Source of the DNA: Gracilibacteraceae bacterium
GTDB taxonomy: Bacteria > Bacillota > Desulfitobacteriia > Desulfitobacteriales > Syntrophobotulaceae
Assembly: GCA_031274335.1 (NCBI GenBank)
Contig: JAISQG010000210.1
Coordinates: 1 to 6,089 of the forward strand
Direction of reading: 5' to 3'
DNA length: 6,089 bases
Shown: positions 1 to 6,089 of the stretch, piece after piece
Numbering within the stretch: position 1 is the stretch's first letter
Layout: each line of letters begins with the position of its first letter
Translations under genes and position numbers: made by a program
Notes under the pieces: model-generated
What the model was told of the DNA's origin: nothing
Databases searched by the model: none
What the model saw: the letters and a program-made list of their open reading frames with translations, nothing else

Positions 1-1
1 A

Positions 2-2383
2 GAGAGGCTCAGCCGAAGCAATCCTGAGGAAATGAATCGCGAGGAGCTGCTCCGCTTCACGCGGGTTCTGATGACCGACAACGCCAAGCTGTCCCGCCTG
101 GTGCAGCATCAGCAGTTACAGGCGCGCCGGAGCGAGACGGTCAGCGTCGCGGCTAACATCGCTGAATCCGTGCGCAGTGCGGAGCATTTCAAAATGGAGA
201 AATACATGCGCTTGCTTCTGGTCAACAGCCGCAATATCGTCCTCTTTTTTGACCGCGAGGGGCGCCTGGTCTACTGCACGAGCATTTTTCTCCGGCTGGC
301 CGGGGCCGCCCGGATGGATGAATTGAGCGGGCGGACAGTGCGCGAAGTGTTCGGCTCTTTTGCCGACGAGGCTCTGCTCTCCGACGCCGTCCGTATGTTT
401 GAAAACGCGCGTGATTGCCTGGAGGCGGGGACGATGGACGCCAGGGTCGAGGTCGGCGACGGAAAACCGGCGCACAGATTTTACAGCGTCATGACGTCGC
501 CTTTGCTGGAAGCAGACGGCCGGTTTGACGGGATCATCATGGTTTTCCACGACATTACCGATATGAAGGCCCGCATACTGGCTGAGGACGCCAACGCGGC
601 TAAGGACAGGTTTATCGCCAACGTCAGCCACGAAATCCGCACGCCGCTCAACGTGCTGCTGGGGCTGGCTGAACTGGAGCTGCAAAACGATTTGCCGGAA
701 GAAACGAGCGTCAACCTGGAAAAAATTTACGCGGCCGGCCTGACTTTGCTCGGGCTCATCAACGATATCCTGGATATATCAAAAATGGAGGCGGGCAAGT
801 TTGAATTGTTCCCGGAGGAATACGATTTCCCGGACATGCTGAGCGAAGTCGTCAGCATCAACGTCGTGCGGATTGCCTCCAAACCGGTCTGCTTCAACGT
901 GGACGTAGATGAAAATCTGCCGGTGAGGCTGTACGGCGACATGACGCGGGTCAAGCAGATTTTGACCAATTTGCTTTCCAACGCCTTCAAATTCACGGAT
1001 AAAGGCTCCGTCACGCTGCGGGTTTTCGGGGAGCGGGACGGGGACGAGATTTGCCTGGCCTTTGTCATCAGCGACACGGGCAAAGGCATACGGCAGGAGG
1101 ACATGGGCAAGTTGTTTCGCAGCTACAGCCAGATCGGGAGCGGCAAGATCGAGGGCACGGGACTGGGGCTCGTCATCAGCAAAAACCTCGTGGAAATGAT
1201 GGGCGGCACCATCAACGCGGAAAGCTCGTTTGGCCGTGGCTCGAGTTTTACGGCCGCGCTTTGCCAGCGGGTGGTTTCGGATAAGCCGATAGGCGCACAA
1301 GTCGTGCAAAAATTAAGAGATTTTCGCCTCATCAAGTCTTACCGGCAAAAGGCCAATCCAAAGCCCATTCAGATGCCGGAGGGCCGGGTTCTCGTCATCG
1401 ACGACGTCAGCACAAACCTGGATGTGGCCAAGGGTTTGATGGCCAAATACGGGCTGACGGTGCATTGCGTTTCCAGCGGGCGGGAGGCACTGGAGATGAT
1501 TTGCTCCGAGCCGCCTTATGATTTGATTTTTATGGATCATATGATGCCTGATATGGACGGGCTGGAAGCGGCGCGGCTTATCCGAACGGACGCGAAAATT
1601 CCCGCCGGGGCGGGTGCGGCGCCCATCATCATGCTTACGGCCAACGCCCTGACCGGCAGCAAGGAAATGTTTTTGCAGCACGGCATAGACGATTTCCTGG
1701 CCAAACCCATTGACATAGCGCGGCTGGACGCCGTTTTGCGCGCCTGGATGCCAAAGGAAAAGCAGTTTGAGCCGGACGCGGACGGCGGAAAGGCCAAAAA
1801 CGCGGCGCCGCCCGTTATCGCCGGGCTGGACAGCGCCGCGGCGCTGAAGTGTATCGGCGGGTCGGCGCGCAAGTATCAGGATTTGCTCCTGTCGTTTTGC
1901 CGGGACGCGGACGATAAAAACGCGCAAATCACCCGCTGCGCGCAAAACGGCGATTTTTCCCTGTACACGACGCTGGTGCACGGGCTGAAAGGCGCGGCGA
2001 GCTATATCGGCGCGACTGAACTGGCGCAATGCGCGGCGCGGCTGGAGCATGCGGGCCGCAACGGGGACGCGGCCGCGATCGGGGAGCAGACGCCGGAATT
2101 TCTGGCCGCCATGCGCGAACTGGTCGCGCGCATCCGCGCCGGGCTGGCGCCGGCTCCGGCGGGCAACGCCTTTGCGCCGCAGGCGGATTTGCGCCTGGAT
2201 GAATTGAAGGCCGCTTTGCAGAAAATGGATATAGAGGTGGCCAACCGGCTGCTGGCCGGCTACGCGGAAATGTCCCTGGACGCCAAGTCGAGGGAGGCGG
2301 TCGCCCGGATAGAGGATCAGGTTCTTTTGTTTGAGTACGAAAAAGCCATCGCAGTGATCGACTCCTGGACTAAGGTGCATTGA
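2..2383 (+). CDS. Soluble hybrid sensor histidine kinase (PAS-HisKA-HATPase-REC-Hpt), 5' end possibly outside window
   Basis: This is a hybrid histidine kinase that should pass phosphate through an internal relay to a separate response regulator. Numbering from the ATG at 32 (783 residues), I see a charged helical N-terminus (1-55), a PAS-like sensor domain (about 58-178, ending FHDITDMK), and a HisKA domain with the H-box VSHEIRTPLN, phospho-acceptor His200. The HATPase domain has N-box NLLSNAFKFT (313-322), DTGKGI (348-353) and GTGLGL (375-380). The receiver domain (about 451-570) has DD at 457-458, phospho-Asp502 in FMDHMMPDMDG, Thr536 and Lys558. The Hpt domain has His650 in HGLKGAASYIGA. 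A helical tail (718-783) follows. No transmembrane segment is seen, so it should sense a cytoplasmic signal. The frame stays open to base 2, and the GAGGA before ATG32 is only 1 nt away, too close for a normal ribosome site, so the real start may be upstream. All key catalytic residues are present. Ligand and partner regulator are unknown. Confidence 0.93.
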   Translation, partial: ERLSRSNPEEMNREELLRFTRVLMTDNAKLSRLVQHQQLQARRSETVSVAANIAESVRSAEHFKMEKYMRLLLVNSRNIVLFFDREGRLVYCTSIFLRLAGAARMDELSGRTVREVFGSFADEALLSDAVRMFENARDCLEAGTMDARVEVGDGKPAHRFYSVMTSPLLEADGRFDGIIMVFHDITDMKARILAEDANAAKDRFIANVSHEIRTPLNVLLGLAELELQNDLPEETSVNLEKIYAAGLTLLGLINDILDISKMEAGKFELFPEEYDFPDMLSEVVSINVVRIASKPVCFNVDVDENLPVRLYGDMTRVKQILTNLLSNAFKFTDKGSVTLRVFGERDGDEICLAFVISDTGKGIRQEDMGKLFRSYSQIGSGKIEGTGLGLVISKNLVEMMGGTINAESSFGRGSSFTAALCQRVVSDKPIGAQVVQKLRDFRLIKSYRQKANPKPIQMPEGRVLVIDDVSTNLDVAKGLMAKYGLTVHCVSSGREALEMICSEPPYDLIFMDHMMPDMDGLEAARLIRTDAKIPAGAGAAPIIMLTANALTGSKEMFLQHGIDDFLAKPIDIARLDAVLRAWMPKEKQFEPDADGGKAKNAAPPVIAGLDSAAALKCIGGSARKYQDLLLSFCRDADDKNAQITRCAQNGDFSLYTTLVHGLKGAASYIGATELAQCAARLEHAGRNGDAAAIGEQTPEFLAAMRELVARIRAGLAPAPAGNAFAPQADLRLDELKAALQKMDIEVANRLLAGYAEMSLDAKSREAVARIEDQVLLFEYEKAIAVIDSWTKVH

Positions 2384-2408
2384 CAAACCGCCGTTTCCCG
2401 GCTAAAAT
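2380..2408 (+). promoter_or_regulatory. Putative sigma-70 promoter of the peptide transporter genes
   Basis: A perfect -35 box TTGACA (2380-2385) is followed by a 17-bp spacer and a -10 box TAAAAT (2403-2408), one mismatch from TATAAT. The -35 box includes the TGA stop codon of the kinase gene. The predicted transcription start, 7 bases after the -10 box, is about 2415, which is the A of the second in-frame ATG of the next gene. The AT-rich -10 stands out in a GC-rich setting. Box match and spacing are seen directly; activity is inferred. Confidence 0.6.
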
Positions 2409-3452
2409 ATGAACATGGAACAATCGTCGGCTCCTTTACTTGACATAGAGGGATTGGATTTGCAGTTTCGCACCGCGGCGGGAACGCATACGGCTGTGCG
2501 AGACCTTTCGTTTACGCTCCGCGCAGGCGAAACACTGGGTCTCGTGGGTGAAAGCGGCAGCGGCAAAAGCGTGACGGCTCTTTCCCTGATGCGCCTTATC
2601 CCCGACCCGCCCGGCCAAGTCACCGCCGGCCGCGCCCTGTTTGACGGACGCGATCTTCTGGCGCTGCCGCCTGACGACATCCGCCGTTTGCGCGGCAATG
2701 AGATTTCGATGGTGTTCCAGGAACCGATGACGTCACTCAACCCGCTCCACACTTGCGGACGCCAGGTCATGGAGCCGCTTTTGCTGCATAAGGGTCTGGG
2801 GAAAAAAGCGGCCCGGGCGCGCGCGCTTGAGCTTCTGAACCGCGTGGGCATTCCGGCCCCGGAACAGCGCCTCGGCGAATACCCGCATCAATTGTCCGGC
2901 GGCATGCGCCAGCGCGTTATGATCGCTATGGCCCTGGCTTGCGGGCCGCGCCTGCTCATCGCCGACGAACCGACGACGGCCCTGGACGCGACGATTCAGG
3001 CCCAGATTCTCGAGTTAATGAAAACCCTGCGCCGAGAGACCGGCGCCGCCATCATCCTGATCACGCACGACCTCGGCGTCGTCGCCGAAATGTGTTCCCA
3101 TGTGGTCGTCATGTACGCCGGCCAGGTGGTCGAGGACGCACCGGCCGCGAATTTGTTCGCCCGGCCTCTGCACCCGTACACCGAGGGGTTGCTGCGCTCC
3201 ATCCCCGCCATCTCCGCCGAGCGGGAACGGCTCTTTTCGATTGACGGAACCGTGCCCGACCCGTTCGCCATGCCTCTCGGCTGCGCTTTTGCCCCGCGCT
3301 GCTGTCACGCCCGCCCCATGTGCCGGGAGGAGGAACCCGTTTTGTCCGCCGGGCCGGACAACCGCCGTGTGCGCTGTTTCTTCTGGCGGGAGAACGCTTT
3401 GTCCTCCGACGCGGAAAGCAAAAGGGAGTCCTTTTATGACGGAGCAAAATGA
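2409..3452 (+). CDS. dppD: Peptide-type ABC transporter ATP-binding protein, DppD/OppD family
   Basis: This is one of the two ATPases that drive a family 5 (peptide, nickel or related) importer from the cytoplasmic face. The 347 residues fit the usual family length. Visible motifs are Walker [10 protein letters not shown] (47-55, Lys53), Q-loop Gln104, signature LSGGM (162-166), Walker B LLIADEP with Glu187, and switch His220 in ITHDLGVV. After the nucleotide-binding domain comes the oligopeptide C-terminal domain, with HPYTEGLL (255-262) and a cysteine set (Cys292, 298, 299, 305, 323) resembling the iron-sulfur site reported for some DppD proteins. ATG2409 has no Shine-Dalgarno sequence. A second ATG at 2415 coincides with the predicted transcript start and would give 345 residues by leaderless initiation. 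The gene overlaps the next ATPase gene by 17 bp, pointing to translational coupling. The symbol reflects the family; the actual substrate could be an oligopeptide, a metal chelate or another solute. Confidence 0.93.
   Translation: MNMEQSSAPLLDIEGLDLQFRTAAGTHTAVRDLSFTLRAGETLGLVGESGSGKSVTALSLMRLIPDPPGQVTAGRALFDGRDLLALPPDDIRRLRGNEISMVFQEPMTSLNPLHTCGRQVMEPLLLHKGLGKKAARARALELLNRVGIPAPEQRLGEYPHQLSGGMRQRVMIAMALACGPRLLIADEPTTALDATIQAQILELMKTLRRETGAAIILITHDLGVVAEMCSHVVVMYAGQVVEDAPAANLFARPLHPYTEGLLRSIPAISAERERLFSIDGTVPDPFAMPLGCAFAPRCCHARPMCREEEPVLSAGPDNRRVRCFFWRENALSSDAESKRESFYDGAK
3424..3428 (+). promoter_or_regulatory. Ribosome-binding site deciding the start of the second ATPase gene
   Basis: GGGAG lies 7 nt before the ATG at 3436, inside the last codons of the preceding ATPase gene. 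The reading frame is open much further upstream (a possible ATG at 3100), but only the 3436 start has this site and gives a normal DppF/OppF N-terminus. Confidence 0.7.
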
Positions 3453-4422
3453 CGGAACGCTTGTCAGCGTGGAAAACATGGTCAAATATTTTCCGTTGCG
3501 CGGGCACCCTTTCCGCCGCCAATACGTCAAAGCGGTGGATGGCGTCAGCTTTGCCATACGCCGCGGCGAGACCTTCGGACTGGTAGGCGAAAGCGGCTGC
3601 GGCAAAAGTACGCTTGGCCGGGCCCTCGCGGCCCTGTACCCGCTTTCCGCCGGCCGGGTTCTGTTCGCCGGACAGGACATCGCCGCTCTGCAACCGCGGG
3701 AATTGAAAAGCCTGCGCCAGAAAATCCAGGTTATTTTTCAGGATCCGAGCGCGTCGCTTAACCCGCGTGTGACCATCGGCCGGGCTTTGGAAGAACCTTT
3801 CCGCATTCACCGGGCGGGCCGGACAGCCGAGCGGCAGGAGCGCATCGCTTTTCTGCTGGAGCGGGTCGGACTGTCGGATTATCATCTCTCCCGTTACCCG
3901 CATGAACTTTCCGGCGGCCAGAAACAGCGCGTCGGCATCGCCCGCGCCCTGGCCCTGAACCCGGAACTCATCGTCTGCGACGAAGCCGTTTCCGCGCTGG
4001 ACGTTTCCATTCAGGCCCAGGTGCTGAATCTGCTCGCGGATTTACAGGAAGAGTTTCACCTGACATATCTTTTTATTTCCCATAACCTGAATGTGGTGCA
4101 TCACGTCAGCAACCGCGTCGGCGTCATGTACCTCGGCAAGTTGGTGGAGATCGGCTCGCACCGCGATATTTACGCCCGTCCCCGGCACCCGTACACACAG
4201 GCGCTTATTTCCGCCATTCCGCGGGCGGAGGCGGGCGGCGGCGGCCGCATTATTCTGACCGGCGACGTGCCTTCCCCCGTAAACCCGCCGGCAGGCTGCC
4301 GTTTCCACACGCGCTGCCCCCGGGCCGCGCCCGAATGCGGCGAGCGGGAACCGCTTCTGCTCCCGGCCGGGGAGGATCATTACGCCGCCTGTCATTTTCC
4401 GGGCGGGGAACCGGGAGCCTGA
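3436..4422 (+). CDS. dppF: Peptide-type ABC transporter ATP-binding protein, DppF/OppF family
   Basis: This is the second ATPase of the importer and should form a heterodimer with the DppD-like protein encoded just upstream. The 328 residues match the family. Motifs are Walker A GESGCGKST (51-59, Lys57), Q-loop Gln102 in IFQDPSASLNPR, signature LSGGQ (158-162), Walker B LIVCDEA with Glu183, D-loop SALD, and switch His216. GESGCGKST and CDEAVSALDVS are typical of DppF/OppF. The switch region reads SHNL rather than the common SHDL. The C-terminal domain has HPYTQALISAIP (251-262) and four cysteines (288, 294, 301, 319) spaced like the partner's cluster. I chose ATG3436 because of the GGGAG site 7 nt upstream and because an earlier start would overlap the upstream ATPase gene by hundreds of bases. 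The 17-bp overlap with that gene suggests coupled translation and equal amounts of the two subunits. Substrate is not determinable from this protein. Confidence 0.94.
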   Translation: MTEQNDGTLVSVENMVKYFPLRGHPFRRQYVKAVDGVSFAIRRGETFGLVGESGCGKSTLGRALAALYPLSAGRVLFAGQDIAALQPRELKSLRQKIQVIFQDPSASLNPRVTIGRALEEPFRIHRAGRTAERQERIAFLLERVGLSDYHLSRYPHELSGGQKQRVGIARALALNPELIVCDEAVSALDVSIQAQVLNLLADLQEEFHLTYLFISHNLNVVHHVSNRVGVMYLGKLVEIGSHRDIYARPRHPYTQALISAIPRAEAGGGGRIILTGDVPSPVNPPAGCRFHTRCPRAAPECGEREPLLLPAGEDHYAACHFPGGEPGA

Positions 4423-4427
4423 GTTCA

Positions 4428-4467
4428 GCGTTTCCGGCCGGTTTCCGGCCGACGCGATATTATTTTT
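4428..4467 (+). terminator. Candidate intrinsic terminator or attenuator between ATPase and binding-protein genes
   Basis: The strand can fold into a hairpin: outer arms GCGT (4428-4431) and ACGC (4452-4455), a 3-nt bulge TTC (4432-4434), inner arms CGGCCGG (4435-4441) and CCGGCCG (4445-4451), and loop TTT. After 4 nt comes the T-rich tract TTATTTTT (4460-4467). The stem is very GC-rich, but the T tract is interrupted by an A and does not start right at the stem base, so termination may be only partial. It could set a different transcript level for the binding protein, or act as a stability element on a processed mRNA. The fold was worked out by eye. Confidence 0.45.
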
Positions 4468-4478
4468 CGGAGAAGAAG

Positions 4479-4484
4479 AGGAGG
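4479..4484 (+). promoter_or_regulatory. Strong Shine-Dalgarno site of the binding-protein gene
   Basis: A full-consensus AGGAGG lies in a purine-rich run, 8 nt before the ATG at 4493. It is much stronger than the sites seen before the two ATPase genes. This fits the usual need for more binding protein than ATPase in ABC importers. Confidence 0.85.
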
Positions 4485-4492
4485 AAGTAAGG

Positions 4493-6089
4493 ATGAAAAA
4501 ACGTATTCTGTTTCTGTGTCTGGCCCTGCTGATAGCCCTGCTGCCGGCTTGCGGCGGCGGAGCGACCGGGGGAGGCACTCCCAGCGGAGGGGGCGAAAAC
4601 CCGCCCGGCGATAATCCGCCGGCGGAAGGGGAAAAACAGCTGATTATCGCCGTGGATCCCGACTATGAAAGCTTTGACCCGGCCATCACCTACGAAGCTT
4701 ATGGAATGTTGATTCTTCACCCCTGTTACGACAATCTGCTCGAATTCGTCGGCTCGCTGGAAAATCTGCAGCCTTCCGCGGCAGAGAATTTCGAAACTTC
4801 TGACGACGGCCTGACCTACACCTTCACGCTGCGTCCGGATGTCAAATTCGCAAGCGGCAACCCGCTCACTTCAGCCGATGTCAAATGGAGCATTGAGCGC
4901 GCCATACACATTGGCGGCAACGCCGCCTTCATGGCCGAAGGCATCGCGGGCGTCGACACGCCGGATGACGCGACGGTTGTTTTCCGCCTGAAAGAGACGG
5001 ATCCCTCGTTCCCGGTGAAACTGACGTACAATTTCTTCTCGATCCTGGACAGCAAAACAGCCCAGGAACACGGCGCCACGAATGCCGAGGACGCGGCCAC
5101 AACGGATACGGCCAAAACCTGGCTGGACTCGAATTCCGCCGGCAGCGGCCCCTATATGATCGATTCCTACACGCCGAAGGTCGAGGTTGTGCTGGTGCGC
5201 AATCCCAATTATTGGGGCGAAGCGCCGTATTATGACAAAATCACCGTCAGCACGGTGGCCGACGCCAACGCTCAGGCCATGATGCTGCAGCAGGGCGATA
5301 TCGACATCGCTTTCAACCTGGGTTCGGAGCAGATCAGCCCGCTCGCCGGCAAGGAAGGCCTCACGATTATGGATCGCCAGACGCTGACGGCCAGCTTTTT
5401 GCTGATGAACCGCAACGAGGAGGTCGGCGGGCCGGTCGCCAATCCGCAAGTGCAAAAGGCTATCCGCCTGGCGCTTGATTATCCGGGCATCCAGAGCATC
5501 GCCGGCGTCGATACGGCCACCCCGCTCGCGCCTTTCCCGCTGGGGCTGCTCGGTTCCCTGCCTCCGCTGGATCCCGCCGGCTATCCGCAGATTGACGCGG
5601 CCAAAGCCCTGATGGCGGAAGCCGGCTACGCGGACGGCTTCGCAGTGGATTTTTACGTGCCGACGACGAATATTATCGGCGTGGATTTTCTGACGATGGC
5701 GCAAAAAATCCAGAATGACCTCGCGGCCATCGGCATCACCACGACGCTCGTGCCTGAAGACATCATGATTTCACTCGAAACGTACCGCAACGGCCAACAA
5801 CCCCTCGGCCTCTGGTACTGGAACCCGGATTATCCCGATAACAACAGCCAGCTGGCTTTCCTGCCCGACAACACCGTCGGCCTGCGCGCCGGCTGGACGG
5901 CGGAAATGAGCCCGGAACTGGCTCGGCTGGCGGAGCAAGTCGCAGCGGAGACCGACGACGAAGCGCGCGTGGAGCTGTTCGGCCAGATTCAGGAAGCCAT
6001 GCACGAGGATTCGCCGTTCGCCATGCTGCTCCAGCACACCGGCCAGTATGCCATGCGTTCGGGGCTGAAAGACGCGACCTATATCGACC
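4493..6089 (+). CDS. Extracellular solute-binding lipoprotein, family 5 (peptide-type), 3' end outside window
   Basis: This is the substrate-capture lipoprotein of the importer. The start is fixed by AGGAGG 8 nt upstream. The N-terminus is a lipoprotein signal: MKKR, a hydrophobic core, and lipobox LPAC with Cys20 as the predicted lipidated residue. A Gly/Pro-rich spacer (21-48) would hold the domain off the membrane. The mature domain shows family 5 hallmarks: FDPA (61-64), SDDGLTYTFTLRPDVKFASG (103-122), PLTSADVKWSIERA (124-137), GSGPYMIDSY (217-226), VRNPNYWG (235-242) and NPQVQKAIRLALD (317-329). The segment WYWNPDYPDNN (441-451) corresponds to the ligand-contacting loop region of DppA-like proteins, by inference. 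The frame has no stop through base 6089 (532 full codons). Judged by family length, only roughly 15-25 residues are missing. Position after two DppD/DppF-type ATPases supports a peptide or related ligand; nickel, opine or oligosaccharide ligands cannot be excluded. Permease genes are expected downstream. Confidence 0.92.
   Translation, partial: MKKRILFLCLALLIALLPACGGGATGGGTPSGGGENPPGDNPPAEGEKQLIIAVDPDYESFDPAITYEAYGMLILHPCYDNLLEFVGSLENLQPSAAENFETSDDGLTYTFTLRPDVKFASGNPLTSADVKWSIERAIHIGGNAAFMAEGIAGVDTPDDATVVFRLKETDPSFPVKLTYNFFSILDSKTAQEHGATNAEDAATTDTAKTWLDSNSAGSGPYMIDSYTPKVEVVLVRNPNYWGEAPYYDKITVSTVADANAQAMMLQQGDIDIAFNLGSEQISPLAGKEGLTIMDRQTLTASFLLMNRNEEVGGPVANPQVQKAIRLALDYPGIQSIAGVDTATPLAPFPLGLLGSLPPLDPAGYPQIDAAKALMAEAGYADGFAVDFYVPTTNIIGVDFLTMAQKIQNDLAAIGITTTLVPEDIMISLETYRNGQQPLGLWYWNPDYPDNNSQLAFLPDNTVGLRAGWTAEMSPELARLAEQVAAETDDEARVELFGQIQEAMHEDSPFAMLLQHTGQYAMRSGLKDATYID

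Noticed and set aside
1313..2386. Long open frame on the minus strand (357 codons) opposite the kinase gene
   Set aside because: It lies wholly opposite a well-supported kinase, is rich in Arg, His, Gln and Pro as expected from the complement of GC-rich codons, and shows no recognisable domain. It is an antisense shadow.
2440..2470. Second TTGACA (2440-2445) just inside the DppD-like gene
   Set aside because: No -10-like hexamer follows at 16-18 bp; the sequence there is around TTTGCAGTTTCG. It encodes the LLDIEG segment of the protein.
3100..3435. Upstream extension of the second ATPase frame to ATG3100
   Set aside because: The added 112 residues overlap the DppD-like gene in another frame, look like shadow sequence (many Arg, Pro, Ser), and lack a ribosome site. 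ATG3436 has GGGAG 7 nt upstream and the normal family N-terminus.
3109..3903. Minus-strand open frame (264 codons) across the two ATPase genes
   Set aside because: It spans two strongly supported plus-strand ATPases and their overlap, and its product is Arg/Pro-rich without motifs.
4458..4463. TATTAT as a -10 box for a separate binding-protein promoter
   Set aside because: One mismatch from TATAAT, but no -35 match lies 16-18 bp upstream; that position is the GC hairpin (CGGCCG). It is better read as the end of the hairpin's T-rich tract.
4871..5704. Minus-strand open frame (277 codons) opposite the binding-protein gene
   Set aside because: The plus-strand frame here carries clear family 5 motifs, and the minus-strand product has the Arg/His/Gln-rich composition of a shadow with no domain.

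Overview
The window is a GC-rich, densely coding bacterial segment with every supported gene on the + strand. It holds a large soluble hybrid sensor histidine kinase followed by the first three genes of a peptide-type ABC importer: two ATPases and the substrate-binding lipoprotein. A lipoprotein signal peptide, a perfect AGGAGG ribosome-binding site, and a cytoplasmic PAS/HisKA/HATPase/REC/Hpt hybrid kinase of a type common in anaerobes suggest a high-GC anaerobic Firmicute (Clostridia or Negativicutes) or a Synergistota-like bacterium. This taxonomic reading is low-confidence inference.

Layout. Bases 2-2383 encode the hybrid kinase; its frame is still open at the left edge, so the true start may lie outside the window. 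A 25-bp gap follows. It contains a near-consensus sigma-70 promoter (TTGACA, 17 bp, TAAAAT) whose -35 box overlaps the kinase stop codon. Bases 2409-3452 encode a DppD/OppD-type ATPase, overlapping by 17 bp the DppF/OppF-type ATPase at 3436-4422. A 70-bp gap carries a GC-rich hairpin followed by a T-rich tract and then a strong Shine-Dalgarno sequence. From 4493 to the right edge runs a family 5 extracellular solute-binding lipoprotein that lacks only its last few residues. No gene-free stretch exceeds 300 bases. I saw no RNA gene, mobile element, CRISPR array, attachment site or origin.

How the genes work together. The lipoprotein should capture a peptide or similar small ligand outside the membrane, and the two ATPases should power uptake through two permeases. 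No permease is in the window; they are expected downstream of the binding protein. The kinase should run an internal phosphorelay from His200 to Asp502 to His650 and then to an unseen response regulator. Its link to the transporter rests on adjacency only.

I found no convincing new biological system. The most notable points are the promoter geometry, which predicts a leaderless or nearly leaderless dppD-like message, and the hairpin that could lower or separate expression between the ATPase genes and the binding-protein gene.
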